Source: an uncultured Veillonellaceae bacterium
Lineage (GTDB): Bacteria > Bacillota > Negativicutes > Veillonellales > Dialisteraceae
Assembly (NCBI GenBank): GCA_958439155.1
Contig: CAUBUJ010000083.1
Location: 1 to 7,392, forward strand
DNA: 7,392 nt
Reading direction: 5' to 3'
Below the pieces are notes generated by a model that made no database searches, was not told the DNA's origin, and saw nothing but the letters and a program-made list of their open reading frames with translations. Position 1 is the first letter of the stretch. Each line of letters opens with the position of its first letter. This document shows positions 7,164-7,392 of the stretch, piece by piece. The translations under genes and the position numbers were made by a program.

Positions 7164-7336
7164 TGACAGGTAGTTCTCCTGGCTTGAGTTCCCTGCGTCT
7201 GTCTGCCTTCCCAGTTTCCCAGTGACATAATAAAAAACACCAATGAACGTGTTTCCTTAGACAGCCGCTCCCTCATACAGTGGCGGGACCGCTCCGGCTT
7301 TGCACCGGATTCTCTTTTATGCTTTCGCACCTGTCA
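7164..7336 (-). ncRNA. Cobalamin (AdoCbl/B12) riboswitch aptamer
   Basis: The minus strand contains the conserved cobalamin aptamer elements in order: GACAGGTGCGAAAGC at the 5' side, AATCCGGTGCAAAGCCGG, GGTCCCGCCACTGT (core), GTCACTGGGAAACTGGGAAG, and the B12-box-like CAAGCCAGGAGAACTACC. TGACAGG at the 5' end pairs with CCTGTCA at the 3' end to close P1 (7 bp). It is followed by an intrinsic terminator and then the mutA operon, so it is a cis-regulator of the B12-dependent mutase genes. The family usually turns genes off when cobalamin binds; the direction here is not proven by sequence. Confidence 0.94.
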
Positions 7337-7369
7337 GAAATATGAAATTGTCCGCATCATTACGACTTC

Positions 7370-7375
7370 AGTATA
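7370..7375 (-). promoter_or_regulatory. Probable -10 box of the mut operon promoter
   Basis: The minus strand reads TATACT, close to the sigma-70-type TATAAT, in an AT-rich stretch. Transcription would start near 7363, about 27 nt before the aptamer. With a 17-nt spacer the -35 box would lie just outside the window (from about 7393), so the promoter can only be half checked. Confidence 0.5.
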
Positions 7376-7392
7376 ATTTAACTATCACTAAA

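Noticed and set aside
7215..7250. AAACAC/GTGTTT hairpin followed by T residues inside the aptamer region
   Set aside because: It looks like a terminator at first, but the stem is short and AU-rich and sits in the variable arm of the cobalamin aptamer before the conserved B12-box part. More likely it is a peripheral stem.
6989..7330. 113-codon minus-strand frame across the riboswitch
   Set aside because: The stretch is explained by conserved aptamer RNA elements; the translation shows no recognisable protein signature.
1..7392. CRISPR arrays, tRNA/rRNA genes, insertion sequences or phage genes
   Set aside because: No regular repeats, no transposase or integrase motifs and no stable RNA gene signatures were seen on either strand.

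Overview
The window is a single minus-strand operon for adenosylcobalamin-dependent methylmalonyl-CoA mutase, with its 5' control region at the right edge and an unrelated gene cut off at the left edge. All real genes are read right to left. Gram-positive-style Shine-Dalgarno sites, moderately high GC, the mutA-mutB-meaB set and the near absence of TTA, CTA and TCA codons suggest an anaerobic, propionate-forming or succinate-metabolising Firmicute. A Negativicutes member (Dialister/Megasphaera/Selenomonas-like) is my best guess, but it is inferred from general features and not from a search.

Right to left: a -10 element near 7370-7375 sits just before a cobalamin riboswitch aptamer (7164-7336), followed by an intrinsic terminator (7076-7103). 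A further leader of about 115 nt ends in a strong ribosome binding site for mutA (small subunit, 6959-4683). mutA overlaps mutB by one base (TAATG). mutB is the large catalytic subunit (4683-2485) with an intact cobalamin-binding DGHDRG motif. A 188-nt gap rich in hairpins follows. Then comes a 162-residue stand-alone protein (2296-1808) that aligns without gaps to the last 144 residues of MutB (about 51% identity by hand count) but has lost the cobalt-ligating histidine. meaB, the G-protein chaperone of the mutase, starts 8 nt later (1799-621). A long hairpin (535-573) closes the operon. Beyond it lies the 5' part of a MsrA-family gene (472 to the left edge) whose catalytic cysteine is replaced by proline.

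MutA and MutB form the heterodimer that interconverts succinyl-CoA and methylmalonyl-CoA. MeaB guards cofactor loading and enzyme integrity. The riboswitch couples expression of the operon to cobalamin supply. The two items most worth a second look are the 'dead' duplicate of the MutB cobalamin domain, placed between mutB and meaB, and the MsrA-like protein without its catalytic cysteine. Epimerase, decarboxylase and adenosyltransferase genes are not in this window.
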